From DASRJW01 sp964567755 (GTDB lineage: Bacteria; Krumholzibacteriota; Krumholzibacteriia; G020349025): DNA of 64,000 bases. The notes under the pieces are model-generated. The model worked only from the letters and a program-made list of their open reading frames with translations. It did not search any database and was not told where the DNA came from. The position numbers and the translations under genes were made by a program. Location of the stretch: assembly GCA_964567755.1 (NCBI GenBank), contig CAZMNW010000047.1, forward strand, positions 103,121 to 167,120, in the 5' to 3' direction. Shown in pieces: positions 53,946-62,700 of this stretch (its first letter is position 1; the number at the start of each line of letters is the position of its first letter).

Positions 53946-54695
53946 CTACGGTCTGAGGGGCAGGACGTAGGGACCGCGTGGTTCGGTGGACTTCGAGGTG
54001 GTGACGCGAGCGCCCTCTTTGAGAAAGACAAGAATGCCGTCCACTCGGATCTCGACGCGCGGAGCAGTGCGTGGAATCTGGATGTCGAAAGTGGCGGCGG
54101 AACCCTGGTTGTCGATGACGAGCCGATTCATATCGGAGGTGAACGTCGCAGCTCCGATCGGCGCGCGGACGACGACCTCCGCACCGTCAGTCAGCGACAC
54201 CTGTGCCTGACCCTCAAATTGCTGCGACGAAAAAACAATGACGAGCTCGCGTCCGGGGACGACCGCGATGCCTGCGACATCCGGTACCGGATCGGTGGCC
54301 GGCAGGGGAGCCGGAACCGGAGCGGCAGAATGCGAGTCACCACGCATCCACTGCACCGCGCCATCGATCCACGCCGGAAACGGCGAGCCGGGGGCCGTGT
54401 ATGCCGCGCCCGCGATCCCCAGAGACACGAGGATTCCCGCGGCCCATCGCATCCGTCCGAAATCGTGCCCGGGCACTTTGGCTGTGATGGCTTCGGCGGC
54501 CACCCGCGGCAGTGGGTCATCCAGGTGGCGGAGCAACACCTGCATTTGTTGCTCTTCTTTCGCCGCTTCGGCAACGCGCCGGCCACAGTCGCTGCACACC
54601 GCCAGGTGCTCGCGAGCGGACAGAGCCGCCGAAGGTGCGAGCTCGCCGTCCAGGAGACGCTGAACTTGTTCCTCGTCAAGGTGCATCGAATGCAT
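53946..54695 (-). CDS. Zinc-binding anti-sigma factor
   Basis: A 249-residue membrane protein. The N-terminal cytoplasmic domain has the ZAS signature HLAVCSDC (Hx3Cx2C) with the helix DEEQVQRLLDGEL; a single membrane segment follows (AAGILVSLGIAGAAYTA, about residues 85-102), then a periplasmic domain that includes Pro/Ala linker and beta-rich segments. It should hold the adjacent sigma factor at the membrane until a signal reaches its outer domain. Its start overlaps the sigma gene by 20 bases. A second Met (codon 4) is an alternative start. Confidence 0.87.
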   Translation of the reverse strand: MHSMHLDEEQVQRLLDGELAPSAALSAREHLAVCSDCGRRVAEAAKEEQQMQVLLRHLDDPLPRVAAEAITAKVPGHDFGRMRWAAGILVSLGIAGAAYTAPGSPFPAWIDGAVQWMRGDSHSAAPVPAPLPATDPVPDVAGIAVVPGRELVIVFSSQQFEGQAQVSLTDGAEVVVRAPIGAATFTSDMNRLVIDNQGSAATFDIQIPRTAPRVEIRVDGILVFLKEGARVTTSKSTEPRGPYVLPLRP

Positions 54696-55254
54696 CCCCG
54701 TAGGTGGACCGAAACGCGCTTCGCGCCCGCGCCAGAAGAACTCCGACGCTCGCTTCGTTCAATTGCAGCGCCGCGGCGATTTCCCGGTAGCTGTAGCCTT
54801 CCGCTCGGAGCAGGAGCATGCACCGTTCACGTTGCGGAAGTCGGTCGAGCGCCGTGCGCACGCGCCGGCGGGCATCTGCCGTCGCCACCCCCTGTTCGGG
54901 GGATGGCGGCGGATCGGAATGCACCCCTTCGCCGCGACCGAGCGTCAGCAGCCGGTGCCGCCGGCTCCGACTCGACTTGACGTTGCGGAAGAGGTTCATC
55001 GCGACGCTCACCAGCCATGCCTCCGGTGCATCCGGGAGCGATCCCCTCCGGTACAGCTTGACGAACGCTTCTTGGGCGAGGTCGGCGGCCAGGTCTGGCT
55101 CGCCCGACAAGCGGTTCATGTAACGGGTGAGCCGCTGGAAGTGCGCGTCGAACAGCGCCACGAACTGGTCTTCGAACGACAGGATCGTTTCCGTCAGCGC
55201 ACCATCCCCGTGCCGCCCTGCACTCACCAACCAGCCGACGCCTTCTCGTGGCAT
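54676..55254 (-). CDS. ECF-type RNA polymerase sigma factor
   Basis: A 192-residue sigma-70 family protein. Region 2 covers FVALFDAHFQRLTRYMNRLSGEPDLAADLAQEAFVKLYRR and PEAWLVSVAMNLFRN; region 4 covers RTALDRLPQRERCMLLLRAEGYSYREIAAALQLNEASVGVLLARAR. It directs transcription of envelope genes in response to signals sensed by the anti-sigma factor encoded just downstream (20-base overlap). The promoter motif upstream of this gene is shared with three neighbours, suggesting autoregulation. The specific ECF subgroup is not determined. Confidence 0.93.
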   Translation of the reverse strand: MPREGVGWLVSAGRHGDGALTETILSFEDQFVALFDAHFQRLTRYMNRLSGEPDLAADLAQEAFVKLYRRGSLPDAPEAWLVSVAMNLFRNVKSSRSRRHRLLTLGRGEGVHSDPPPSPEQGVATADARRRVRTALDRLPQRERCMLLLRAEGYSYREIAAALQLNEASVGVLLARARSAFRSTYGDAFDAP

Positions 55255-55293
55255 TGAATCGGTCCTCGCCTGTCCACACCGTCCCCACTGCTA

Positions 55294-55322
55294 GGAACCA
55301 GCGACTCGGTGACTTTGTGACA
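55294..55322 (-). promoter_or_regulatory. ECF-type promoter motif A (autoregulatory)
   Basis: On the reverse strand TGTCACAA, 16 bases, GTTCC, 40 bases before the sigma-factor start. The block and spacing are repeated upstream of the barrel and lipoprotein genes. Confidence 0.75.
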
Positions 55323-55339
55323 GCGCGGGAGCGTCCAGG

Positions 55340-57610
55340 TCAGAAACGCCAGTCGAGCCCGACGACGAGTGGAACCTGCGGGCGCATCTCGATTGCGACG
55401 AGCTCCCCGGTCGAGGGATTCCTGGCGTAGGTCAACACGTTCTTGCGGTCGAGGACATTCGTGACCGTGCCGAAGAGTGCGATCGACGCGTCACGTCCTG
55501 CGATCTCGACGTGCCAGCTCTTGCGCAGGCCCAGGTCGATTCTCCAATAGGCCGGGAGCGCGGTGGCGCCGAGCAGCTCTCCAGCGTAGTTCGGGTTTCC
55601 ACCGAACTCGCATCCGCGGTCGAGGAGATTGCAGGCTTCCCACAGCAAATCGCCTGACACGGTCGTCGTGCGCCGGCCCAAGGCACCGCTCGCGCCGACG
55701 CGGACCGAGAAGGAGGCAGTCGGGAAGACGATGACTCCGCCCTCCAGGAGATGAACGGCGCCGTGATCGGGGACGTAACTCGACTCGTCATACGCGAATC
55801 GCACGCGCTGCAGGCCGTAGCTCGCGACGATGCCGTAGTGCACGGCGCTCACAGCGGCATCCGCAGACAGGCCGCGCGATTCGCTGGACCCGACGGCGAA
55901 CGCACCCGAAGTCGTGAACGGCCCGCCGTCTCGTGGTGCGACCAACAGCAGTCCATCGGCGACGCGCTCATACACTTGCAGGCCGAGTCGCACCCGGACC
56001 GAAGGGCGGTAGACGGCTGCGACCACGCCCTGATCGCTCCGGGCGACGGGGACCCCTGGAGCGCCGGCCCCCATGTAGAGATCGACCGGGAACACGTTGC
56101 CGACCAGCGATTCTGCGTTGCGGAAAGACTGTGCGAACTGGTGCAAGCGAGCGTAGCTACCGGAGAGCGCGAGCTGCGGCGACAGGTTCCATCGCAGCTG
56201 CGCGCGCGGCCCCAGGTGAAGGTCACCCCCAGTGGCGGCGAGAGATGCCCCCATGCCGAGCTCCATGCGGGGTCCAATCATTCTCGCGTGCTGGGCGAAC
56301 GCAGCTGCGACTGGGGTTTGCGCGTTCAGCCACCAGGAGGGCACCGTGGTGGAATCGGACTCGATGCGATACGAGGTCCTGCTGCGTTCGAGACGGATGC
56401 CTGCGATCGTGGTCGCGCGGTTCGAGCTGTGCTCCACGGTGGCAAGAAGGCCTTCGTCGCCACGAGCTGACGCCATGTCGACTCGGGCGCCATGAGCGGT
56501 CCAGTTCGAGCTCGCATCACTGTCGGCGTTCCATCCAAGGAGGCGCAATTCGGTGCTCGAGAAGACACGCCTCCACTCGGCGCCCAGCGATTGGCTGTGC
56601 CACTCGAAGACGTTGCGGCCGGAAACTTGACCCGACGCATTCGCCACCGCCGCAGCGCCGATCTCGTTGGCGCTGTCATAACCGAGGAGGCGAACCCGCC
56701 CGCCGAGCACCGGCACCTCGAGCTTCGCCAGCCAGTCGCCGGTCTCGCCCTTCAGGTAATCGGGATCGTCCTTCGGCGCGAAGGCGCCAGGGAGGCCCGA
56801 CCTCAGGCTCACCACGTAGACCGCCCCGGCCATGCCGAGCGGGCCGTCGAGGGTGAGACGCGCTTGGGTGCTGCTGAACGTCCCCTGTGCGCGGAGGCGG
56901 GCTCCCGGTGCGCGCGTGGTCGCCTCGATGGCTCCTCCCAATGTGTGCGGGTATGCAACCGACGGCGCGGATGACGAGAGCACGAGCCGCGAGAGCGCAT
57001 CGGGGCTCCAGGCGCTGGATACACCGGCGGCGTGATAGGGGCTGAAGACAGGGATCCCGTCGAGCAAGTACGCGGTTTGATCTGAGGCGCCGCCCCGAAT
57101 ATGAACCCCGCTCGGTGACTCCGGATTCAAAACCACCTCACCGCCGCCGAGTGACTGGAAAACATCAGGCTCTGCCAGCAACGGGTGGTTGCGTACCGCG
57201 GCGATCGAGTTTTCGCGGTCGGGAAACGCGGTCCGATCGCCGACATCGACGCCTGGGACGATCACCGGAGCGCGCACTTGGATGGCCGGCAGGGGAATGG
57301 GCTCGGGCTGGAGCGAGACGTTGATCTCCAGCTGCTGATCTTGCGGCACGAGCGCGAGGAGCGTGTGTCGGGCGTAGCCGATGAAGCGAAATGCGATGTG
57401 CTGCGGCCCGGCAGGGACCTGTCGCAACACATAGCGTCCGTCGTCGTCGGTCGTGGTGACGCGGCCGAGGTCGGTCAGTGCGACAACCGCGCCCGCGAGC
57501 GGCCTGCCGGTATCCGCATCCCGCACGGTGCCGACCAGCGTCGCTGGCGTGACTTGCGTGGCCTGCAGCGCAAGCAGGATCTGCACCGCACCCAGAAGCA
57601 AAGGCGCCAT
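55340..57610 (-). CDS. TonB-dependent outer-membrane receptor
   Basis: A 756-residue receptor. Signal peptide (LLLGAVQILLALQATQ), then a carboxypeptidase-regulatory-like domain (ATLVGTVRDADTGRPLAG, TTTDDDGRYVLRQVP), a plug domain (GVHIRGGASDQTAYLLDGIPVF) and a 22-strand-type barrel ending VPLVVGLDWRF with C-terminal Phe. These receptors take up metal chelates, vitamins or glycans with energy from TonB; substrate unknown. No typical TonB box is evident. Start at 57610 follows GAGGG. It ends 86 bases before the sigma gene, in the same direction. Confidence 0.86.
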   Translation of the reverse strand: MAPLLLGAVQILLALQATQVTPATLVGTVRDADTGRPLAGAVVALTDLGRVTTTDDDGRYVLRQVPAGPQHIAFRFIGYARHTLLALVPQDQQLEINVSLQPEPIPLPAIQVRAPVIVPGVDVGDRTAFPDRENSIAAVRNHPLLAEPDVFQSLGGGEVVLNPESPSGVHIRGGASDQTAYLLDGIPVFSPYHAAGVSSAWSPDALSRLVLSSSAPSVAYPHTLGGAIEATTRAPGARLRAQGTFSSTQARLTLDGPLGMAGAVYVVSLRSGLPGAFAPKDDPDYLKGETGDWLAKLEVPVLGGRVRLLGYDSANEIGAAAVANASGQVSGRNVFEWHSQSLGAEWRRVFSSTELRLLGWNADSDASSNWTAHGARVDMASARGDEGLLATVEHSSNRATTIAGIRLERSRTSYRIESDSTTVPSWWLNAQTPVAAAFAQHARMIGPRMELGMGASLAATGGDLHLGPRAQLRWNLSPQLALSGSYARLHQFAQSFRNAESLVGNVFPVDLYMGAGAPGVPVARSDQGVVAAVYRPSVRVRLGLQVYERVADGLLLVAPRDGGPFTTSGAFAVGSSESRGLSADAAVSAVHYGIVASYGLQRVRFAYDESSYVPDHGAVHLLEGGVIVFPTASFSVRVGASGALGRRTTTVSGDLLWEACNLLDRGCEFGGNPNYAGELLGATALPAYWRIDLGLRKSWHVEIAGRDASIALFGTVTNVLDRKNVLTYARNPSTGELVAIEMRPQVPLVVGLDWRF

Positions 57611-57789
57611 GGGTCCCTCGCTGCGTCTGCGAGAGATGCCTCTCGCATCACCGATCCAGCGTACTCGCCTTCCTGACGCGCCGCCATCCAAACCGCTTCT
57701 GCACTGCGCTTCGTCCAGGAGCCGTTGCCTCTTCTTCGTGCCTCGCGCCCTCTCCACGAAGCGGCACCCTCTTCCTTGCTCTTTGGCTA

Positions 57790-57811
57790 GTGATATAGTG
57801 ATCTATATCAC
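57790..57811. promoter_or_regulatory. Perfect 22-bp inverted repeat, GntR/YtrA operator
   Basis: GTGATATAG-TGAT-CTATATCAC, arms of 9 bases, lies 13-34 bases before the regulator gene. It includes a possible -10 box (TATAGT at 57794-57799), so bound repressor would block transcription. Confidence 0.75.
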
Positions 57812-57823
57812 CAATACTGAGGG

Positions 57824-58246
57824 GTGTCCTTGAGTGAGCTCGTGATGCGCATCGACCCGGCCGACCCGCGGCCCATCTACGTCCAGGTCATGGATGAGGT
57901 GCGCCGTGCGATCGCGATCGGTGCCTTGGTCCCGGGCGATCCAGTGCCTTCAATCCGGGAAGTCGCCCGACGACTGCGTATCAACCCGCTCACTGTCAAG
58001 CAAGCCTATGGGGAGCTCGAACGCGAGGCGCTGGTCGAGGTGCGGCGCGGGCTCGGAACGTACGTGCGCGCGAGTGTGTCCGCGAATGCTGCGCGCGCAG
58101 AGGTCGCCCGTGCGGTCGCCGAACGAGCGCTGCGCGACGCGTATCGGAACGGCCTCGACGCCAAAGGGTTGATCGCCGCCATCCGAGCGGCGTCACAGCC
58201 CGAAGACAGCGCGACACGCGGCGCCGGAGGGAGAGCGCGACGATGA
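57824..58246 (+). CDS. GntR-family (YtrA-type) transcriptional regulator
   Basis: A 140-residue regulator. The winged-helix domain (PIYVQVMDEVRRAIAIGALVPGDPVPSIREVARRLRINPLTVKQAYGELE) is followed by VRRGLGTYV and a short helical C-terminus of the YtrA kind, not a FadR or HutC effector domain. YtrA-type repressors usually control an ABC transporter encoded directly downstream; here only a short truncated frame follows. The first codon may be GTG 57824, TTG 57830 (best spaced from GAGGGG) or ATG 57845. Confidence 0.85.
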   Translation: MSLSELVMRIDPADPRPIYVQVMDEVRRAIAIGALVPGDPVPSIREVARRLRINPLTVKQAYGELEREALVEVRRGLGTYVRASVSANAARAEVARAVAERALRDAYRNGLDAKGLIAAIRAASQPEDSATRGAGGRARR

Positions 58247-58368
58247 TCGCAGACAATCTGCCACCGCTCGCAACCGATCGACCCGCAGTGCCACATACAA
58301 CCTGGCGAAGCGCTCAGGGCCCTTGCGGCGGACCGCAGTCTCTTGACGAACGAAGGCTGCGCGAGTGA
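58243..58368 (+). pseudogene. Truncated partner gene of the YtrA-type regulator
   Basis: An ATG overlapping the regulator stop (ATGA) opens a 41-codon frame (IADNLPPLATD...) that ends at TGA 58366. The overlap is the usual sign of the next operon gene, which in YtrA operons is an ABC ATPase, but no P-loop or other motif remains. Likely a remnant after deletion; identity is inferred only from context. Confidence 0.35.
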
Positions 58369-58585
58369 GACGCTGGCTGTGTTTCAATGAGCGCGCGAGA
58401 TCCAGAAGGACATGGTGCGGTCCCAACCGGACTCGGTTTACCATTCGAGCACCATGGCCATGGTATCTTGGACACGTCGCCGCTGTCAGTGGTGAGCGTG
58501 AAGACCCGCGAGGGCAGGGAACGCGTTTGCCCTTCCCATCTTTACCGGCTTGGGCGTGGTGGCCTGAGAGGAGAAGGTGCTTCGG

Positions 58586-60817
58586 ATGATGGAATCTCTG
58601 ATCGGAAAGCGCGTCTCCCACTACATGGTGAGCTGCAGGCTCGGCAGCGGTGGGATGGGCATCGTCTACGAGGCCGAGGACACGAAACTCGGGCGGCACG
58701 TCGCGCTCAAGTTCCTCCCTGCCGAGATGGCGCAGGACGCGGCGTCGCTCGAGCGCTTCCAGCGTGAGGCCCGCGCCGCCTCGGCCCTCAACCACCCGAG
58801 TATTTGCACGGTCTACGAGATCGACCAGCACGAGGGACAGCACTTCATTGCAATGGAGTTGCTCGAGGGAGAGACACTGGCGGAGTCGATCCGTCGAGGG
58901 CGGTTCGAGCTCGGTCCGCTCCTGGAGTTGGGGACGCAGATTGCGGACGCGCTCGAGTCGGCACACGCGAAGGGAATCGTCCACCGCGATCTCAAGCCGG
59001 CCAACATCTTCGTCAACTCCCGCGGCCAGGCGAAGATCCTGGACTTCGGCCTGGCCAAGATCGAGCGTTCGCTCCCGCTGGGGGCGGACGGTGCCTCCCA
59101 GGCGCCCACCTTTGTGCAACCCAACGATCTGACCATGGCCGGCACCACCATGGGCACGGTGTCCTACATGTCGCCCGAGCAGGCGCGCGGGCAGGTCACC
59201 GACGCGCGCACCGATCTCTTCTCGCTGGGCGCGGTCCTCTATCAGGCCGCCACCGGGGTGCTGCCCTTCCAGGGAGAATCCTCCGCGGTCATCTTCGAGG
59301 CGATCCTCAACCGCGACCCCCCGCCGATCAGCCAGGCGAACCCGGCCCTTCCAGCGGAACTCAACCGTATCCTGGGCAAGGCGCTCGAGAAAGACCGCGG
59401 CCTGCGCTACCAGACCGCCACCGACCTCAAGACCGACGTCCTGCGCCTCAAGCGCGACACCGACTCTGGAAGCCGACGCAACGCGGAGCTCGCCGATTCG
59501 CGGTCCGGCGTCCCGGCGAAGGCCTCCGAGAAGTCGATCGCCGTCCTCTACTTCGAGAACCTCTCCGGGGCCAAGGAAGACGAGTACCTCCGCGACGGCG
59601 TGACCGAGGACATCATCACGGAGCTGTCGAAGATCAAAGGCCTCAGAATCCTCTCGCGCCCTACGGTCCTCCCGTACCGGGACAAGTCAGTCACCGCGGC
59701 CCAAGTCGGGCAGCAGCTCAAGGCGGCCGTCGTGCTGGCGGGCAGCATCCGGCGCGCCGGCAACCGGCTGCGGATCACCGCGCAGCTCGTGGACGCGCAG
59801 ACGGATTCACTCGTCTGGTCCGAGCGCTACGACCGCGAGATGGCGGACGTCTTCGAGGTCCAGGACGAGATAGCGCGCAAGATCGCGCAGGCGCTCCGGA
59901 TCACCCTCTCGCCCCAGGAGCAGGCCGCCCTCGCCGCCAAGCCCACCGATAACCTCCAGGCCTACGACCTGTACCTGCGCGGCAAGAGCTTCGCGCGCCG
60001 GATGACGCATCAGGACGGGGAGTTCGCGCTGCAGATGTTCGACAGCGCGGTCGCCATGGACCCCGGCTTCGCGCTCGCCCACGCCGCCATCGCCAACGTA
60101 TGCGCAGAGACCTACTACCGCTCCGCGCGCACCCCAGTCTGGATCGAGCGGGCCAAAGCCGCGAGCCAGCGGGCGAGCGCTCTGGGCGGCGACTCGCCGG
60201 AAATCCGGATGGCCGAGGCGTGGATCCTTTACGCCGAGGAGAAGTACGACGAGGCCATCCAGCGCGTCCGGCAGGCGATCGAGCGAAGGCCCGACGTCGA
60301 GGGAGGCTTCCACCTGCTGGGCCGGGTCCTCTTCGCCGCGGGCAAGTACCAGGAGGTCGCGGACATTGCGGAGGCGGCGGTGGCCGCCGCCGGCGAGGAC
60401 TACAACATCTATGTACCCATCCGCAACGCGTTCGAGGTCCTCGGAAAGAAGGACGCAGTGCGAAACATCACGCTGCAGAACATTCAGGTCTTGGAAGCCC
60501 ATCTCAAGAGGTTCCCCGAGGATGCCCGCGCCCGTGTGCTGCTAGCTAATTCCTACGCCGGTTTGGAACGTGCGGACGACGCCGTTCGCGAGCTGAACCT
60601 CGCGATGGCCATGCGGTCGAACGCGTCCACGGTGCTCTACAACGCGGCCTGTACCTACAGCATTTTGCTCCGGAAGCCCGAGGCGATCGAGGCGTTGAAG
60701 AAGGCCTGGGAAGCCGGCTGGCGGGACGGGGGTTGGGCGCGCCGCGACCCCGACCTCGCGATCCTCCACGGCGACCCCGAGTTCGAGCGGCTCTACCCGG
60801 AGAGCGCGGGCGGGTAA
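58586..60817 (+). CDS. Ser/Thr protein kinase with FlgO-like and TPR domains
   Basis: A 743-residue PknB-type kinase. It has the Gly loop LGSGGMG (residues 19-25), Lys 42 in VALKF, HRDLKPAN at 133-140 and DFGLAKIE near 155, then GTVSYMSPEQARG. Around residues 320-460 a FlgO/adenylate-cyclase-associated module occurs (KSIAVLYFENLSGAKEDEYLRDGVTEDIITELSKI), followed by TPR repeats to the end (YDEAIQRVRQAIERRPD). Relatives in FCB-like bacteria usually have a membrane segment between kinase and sensor; none is seen here, so it may be cytosolic. ATG at 58586 follows GAGAGGAGAAGG. Confidence 0.88.
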   Translation: MMESLIGKRVSHYMVSCRLGSGGMGIVYEAEDTKLGRHVALKFLPAEMAQDAASLERFQREARAASALNHPSICTVYEIDQHEGQHFIAMELLEGETLAESIRRGRFELGPLLELGTQIADALESAHAKGIVHRDLKPANIFVNSRGQAKILDFGLAKIERSLPLGADGASQAPTFVQPNDLTMAGTTMGTVSYMSPEQARGQVTDARTDLFSLGAVLYQAATGVLPFQGESSAVIFEAILNRDPPPISQANPALPAELNRILGKALEKDRGLRYQTATDLKTDVLRLKRDTDSGSRRNAELADSRSGVPAKASEKSIAVLYFENLSGAKEDEYLRDGVTEDIITELSKIKGLRILSRPTVLPYRDKSVTAAQVGQQLKAAVVLAGSIRRAGNRLRITAQLVDAQTDSLVWSERYDREMADVFEVQDEIARKIAQALRITLSPQEQAALAAKPTDNLQAYDLYLRGKSFARRMTHQDGEFALQMFDSAVAMDPGFALAHAAIANVCAETYYRSARTPVWIERAKAASQRASALGGDSPEIRMAEAWILYAEEKYDEAIQRVRQAIERRPDVEGGFHLLGRVLFAAGKYQEVADIAEAAVAAAGEDYNIYVPIRNAFEVLGKKDAVRNITLQNIQVLEAHLKRFPEDARARVLLANSYAGLERADDAVRELNLAMAMRSNASTVLYNAACTYSILLRKPEAIEALKKAWEAGWRDGGWARRDPDLAILHGDPEFERLYPESAGG

Positions 60818-61336
60818 GGCTAGGGTGAGGCCGCTCTTGGTCGTTAGCCCGGTCTGCACCGAATACAACACGGCCGATCGTGCCGTTCGGGCGCAACCAC
60901 GACACAGGGATCGACGCAACGCCGACACGACCGCGACGCCGCTTGCGTGTATTCGGCAGAAGCCTACGGGCTGACGATCACTATCCGACGCGCCACCGGC
61001 GCAACGCTGGAAGATTCCATCCGAATTCGCTGCGACACTATGCCGAGCTCGGAATAGACGGTACACGTTTGCGTGCCGGTGGCTCGAATGCGGAGGCAAC
61101 TTGCCGGTGCAGCAGATGCGCGAGCACGCCTCAATCGTCTCGACGAGAGCTATGGGGTTCGGCAAAAGCTCTCGACTCCACACTGCGAAGGTGCTCCGGC
61201 TCACTCGGCGCATGCTCGTCACGCGCTGATTCGAAGAGGATCCGGAGTCGTCTTGTTGACCGGGGGCCGGTCCGAGCATAGGATGTCCGGACCCTGGATC
61301 TCGGTATGACGGAGCCATGATGAAGGGAGCTTCGAC
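60818..61336. other. Intergenic region with no recognised gene
   Basis: These 519 bases contain only arginine- or serine-rich frames with no family resemblance and no ribosome sites. Nothing else is recognised. Confidence 0.5.
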
Positions 61337-61882
61337 ATGAATGCGACGCGAGGCTGGACCAGTGCACCCCGGATGCGCGCGGCGGCGGCGTTGGTCGTCA
61401 TGCTCGCTGCGGAGCCGCTCGGCGCACAGGCCCAGAAGCCGACCGGTTCGGCGGCGGAAGTGGAAAAGACATTGCGCGCTACCATGGACGCGTGGGCAAC
61501 GCTCGACCCCGCGAAGGCGGCGCCATTCTATGCTAAGGATCCTGGGCTTGTTTTCTTCGATCTGGCTCCTCTGAAGTATGCGGGCTGGTCCGAGTACGAA
61601 GCCGGCACCAAGGCACTCTTCGCGACATTCGCGTCGGTGAGGATGACGCCAGGCCCTGACCTGACAATACATCCAGCCGGGAACTGGGCGTGGGCGACAT
61701 CGACCGTGAAGGCGGACCTCACGATGAAAGACGCCGCGACTCCGGAGGGCGCGAAGATGTCGCTCGAGGCGCGCTGGACCACGATCCTGGAGAAACGCGC
61801 CGGTACGTGGACCATCGTGCACGAGCACCTGTCGGCGCCGATCGAGATGCCGGCGACGGCTGCAGCGCCGGCGAAACACTGA
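61337..61882 (+). CDS. Exported SnoaL/DUF4440-like (NTF2-fold) protein
   Basis: A 181-residue protein with a signal peptide (AAAALVVMLAAEPLGAQA) and a single NTF2-like domain: EVEKTLRATMDAWATLDPAKAAPFYAKDPGLVFFD, then AWATSTVKADLTMKD and the closing WTTILEKRAGTWTIVHEHLS. Such domains bind small hydrophobic ligands or are enzymes of many kinds; function here is unknown. An AAGGGAG site lies 9-15 bases before the ATG. Confidence 0.8.
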   Translation: MNATRGWTSAPRMRAAAALVVMLAAEPLGAQAQKPTGSAAEVEKTLRATMDAWATLDPAKAAPFYAKDPGLVFFDLAPLKYAGWSEYEAGTKALFATFASVRMTPGPDLTIHPAGNWAWATSTVKADLTMKDAATPEGAKMSLEARWTTILEKRAGTWTIVHEHLSAPIEMPATAAAPAKH

Positions 61883-62020
61883 GCACAGTGGCGTTTCGGC
61901 GTTCTCTCGGATAGCGCCGTCCTAGCGCAAGCTCACCGCGCTCCGAGTGATCGTGCAGTTGCGTGGAATCGGCAAGAACTACACAGAGATCCGACGCTCT
62001 TCTCACGGCGAGCGCGACGG

Positions 62021-62230
62021 TTGACGGGCATCACGCGGTTTCATTCGTACATGCTCCGATACACCTTCGCGTGTCGCTCGCTCGAGAAGGGCGGCGGTTT
62101 GCCGTCGCTGCAGCAGGTCTTGGGACACGCCCCGATCACCTACGCACGGCTGTCGGACGCGGCCGTGCAAGCAGAAGCAGAGCGTTTGGACGCACCGTGG
62201 AATACGCCTTCACTTGGGGTTTTCGCTGAT
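62021..62230 (+). pseudogene. C-terminal relic of a tyrosine integrase
   Basis: A short frame reads LRYTFACRSLEKGGGLPSLQ, then QVLGHAPITYARLSDAAV and AEAERL, matching the catalytic end of phage-type integrases. Family HQLRHTFA has become YMLRYTFA, so both His are lost, and about five residues are missing between GHAPI and TYARLSD (family VTTQRY). The N-terminal two thirds are absent. It ends about 30 bases before a broken tRNA gene. Confidence 0.7.
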
Positions 62231-62259
62231 CCTCGGAAGTTCGTAGAATCACGCCAGAT

Positions 62260-62298
62260 GGCCCCGTAGCGCAGCAGGATAGAGCGGCGATTTCCTAA
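62260..62298 (+). pseudogene. 5' half of a tRNA-Arg (CCT), cut at the anticodon loop
   Basis: GGCCCCG-TA-GCGCAGCAGGATAGAGC followed by the anticodon loop TTCCTAA matches tRNA-Arg(CCU) from position 1 to 38. From 62299 the sequence departs: no 3' anticodon stem, T-arm or acceptor. Tyrosine integrases often recombine at the anticodon loop, so this looks like one side of an attachment site. Confidence 0.65.
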
Positions 62299-62533
62299 TC
62301 TGGTCCAGGGATTTCAACACGTTCAGGGCCGGGCTACCGAAGTACTGTCGTAAGAACGGATTGCAGAGCAGGGCAACAAGTTGCGTGACGAGGCTCGCGC
62401 GACCCACCAGGGTGGATTTCCGTGGACCTCCTGGGATTTCCGGGGACGCAACGGGGAAGAGAACGGGGAAGATCGTTCGAGGCCAACGCGATCCAATTGC
62501 GGCCGCCGACCCGGCGCTGCTGCTTCTAGAGTC

Positions 62534-62700
62534 GACGATTGGAGAGAACTTCTTGAGGCTCCCGAGCGTCGAGATATGTGGTGCGGGGTATGCTCAACGG
62601 GCCGTCGGGCCAGGCGGCGGAGGTCGTGACGGTGTGGATCATCCTGACCGGAGAGGCTGTGCCGCGACTCGTGACGGCCTTCCCCGGAGGCAACGAATGA
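62534..62700 (+). pseudogene. Frameshifted C-terminal relic of a DUF6883 protein
   Basis: DDWRELLEAPER in one frame and, after a shift near 62,560, YVVRGMLNGPSGQAAEVVT followed by VWIILTGEAVPRLVTAFPG to TGA 62700 match the C-terminal half of DUF6883. Its stop overlaps the DUF4926 start (ATGA), the normal arrangement of this pair. The N-terminal half is missing. Confidence 0.6.

Noticed and set aside
60542..61879. Reverse-strand frame of 445 codons
   Set aside because: Spans the end of the kinase, a gene-free region and the antisense of the SnoaL-like gene; no coherent domain.
62361..62696. Upstream extension of the DUF4926 gene
   Set aside because: The extra part overlaps the DUF6883 relic and has no ribosome site; ATG 62697 has CGGAGG upstream.
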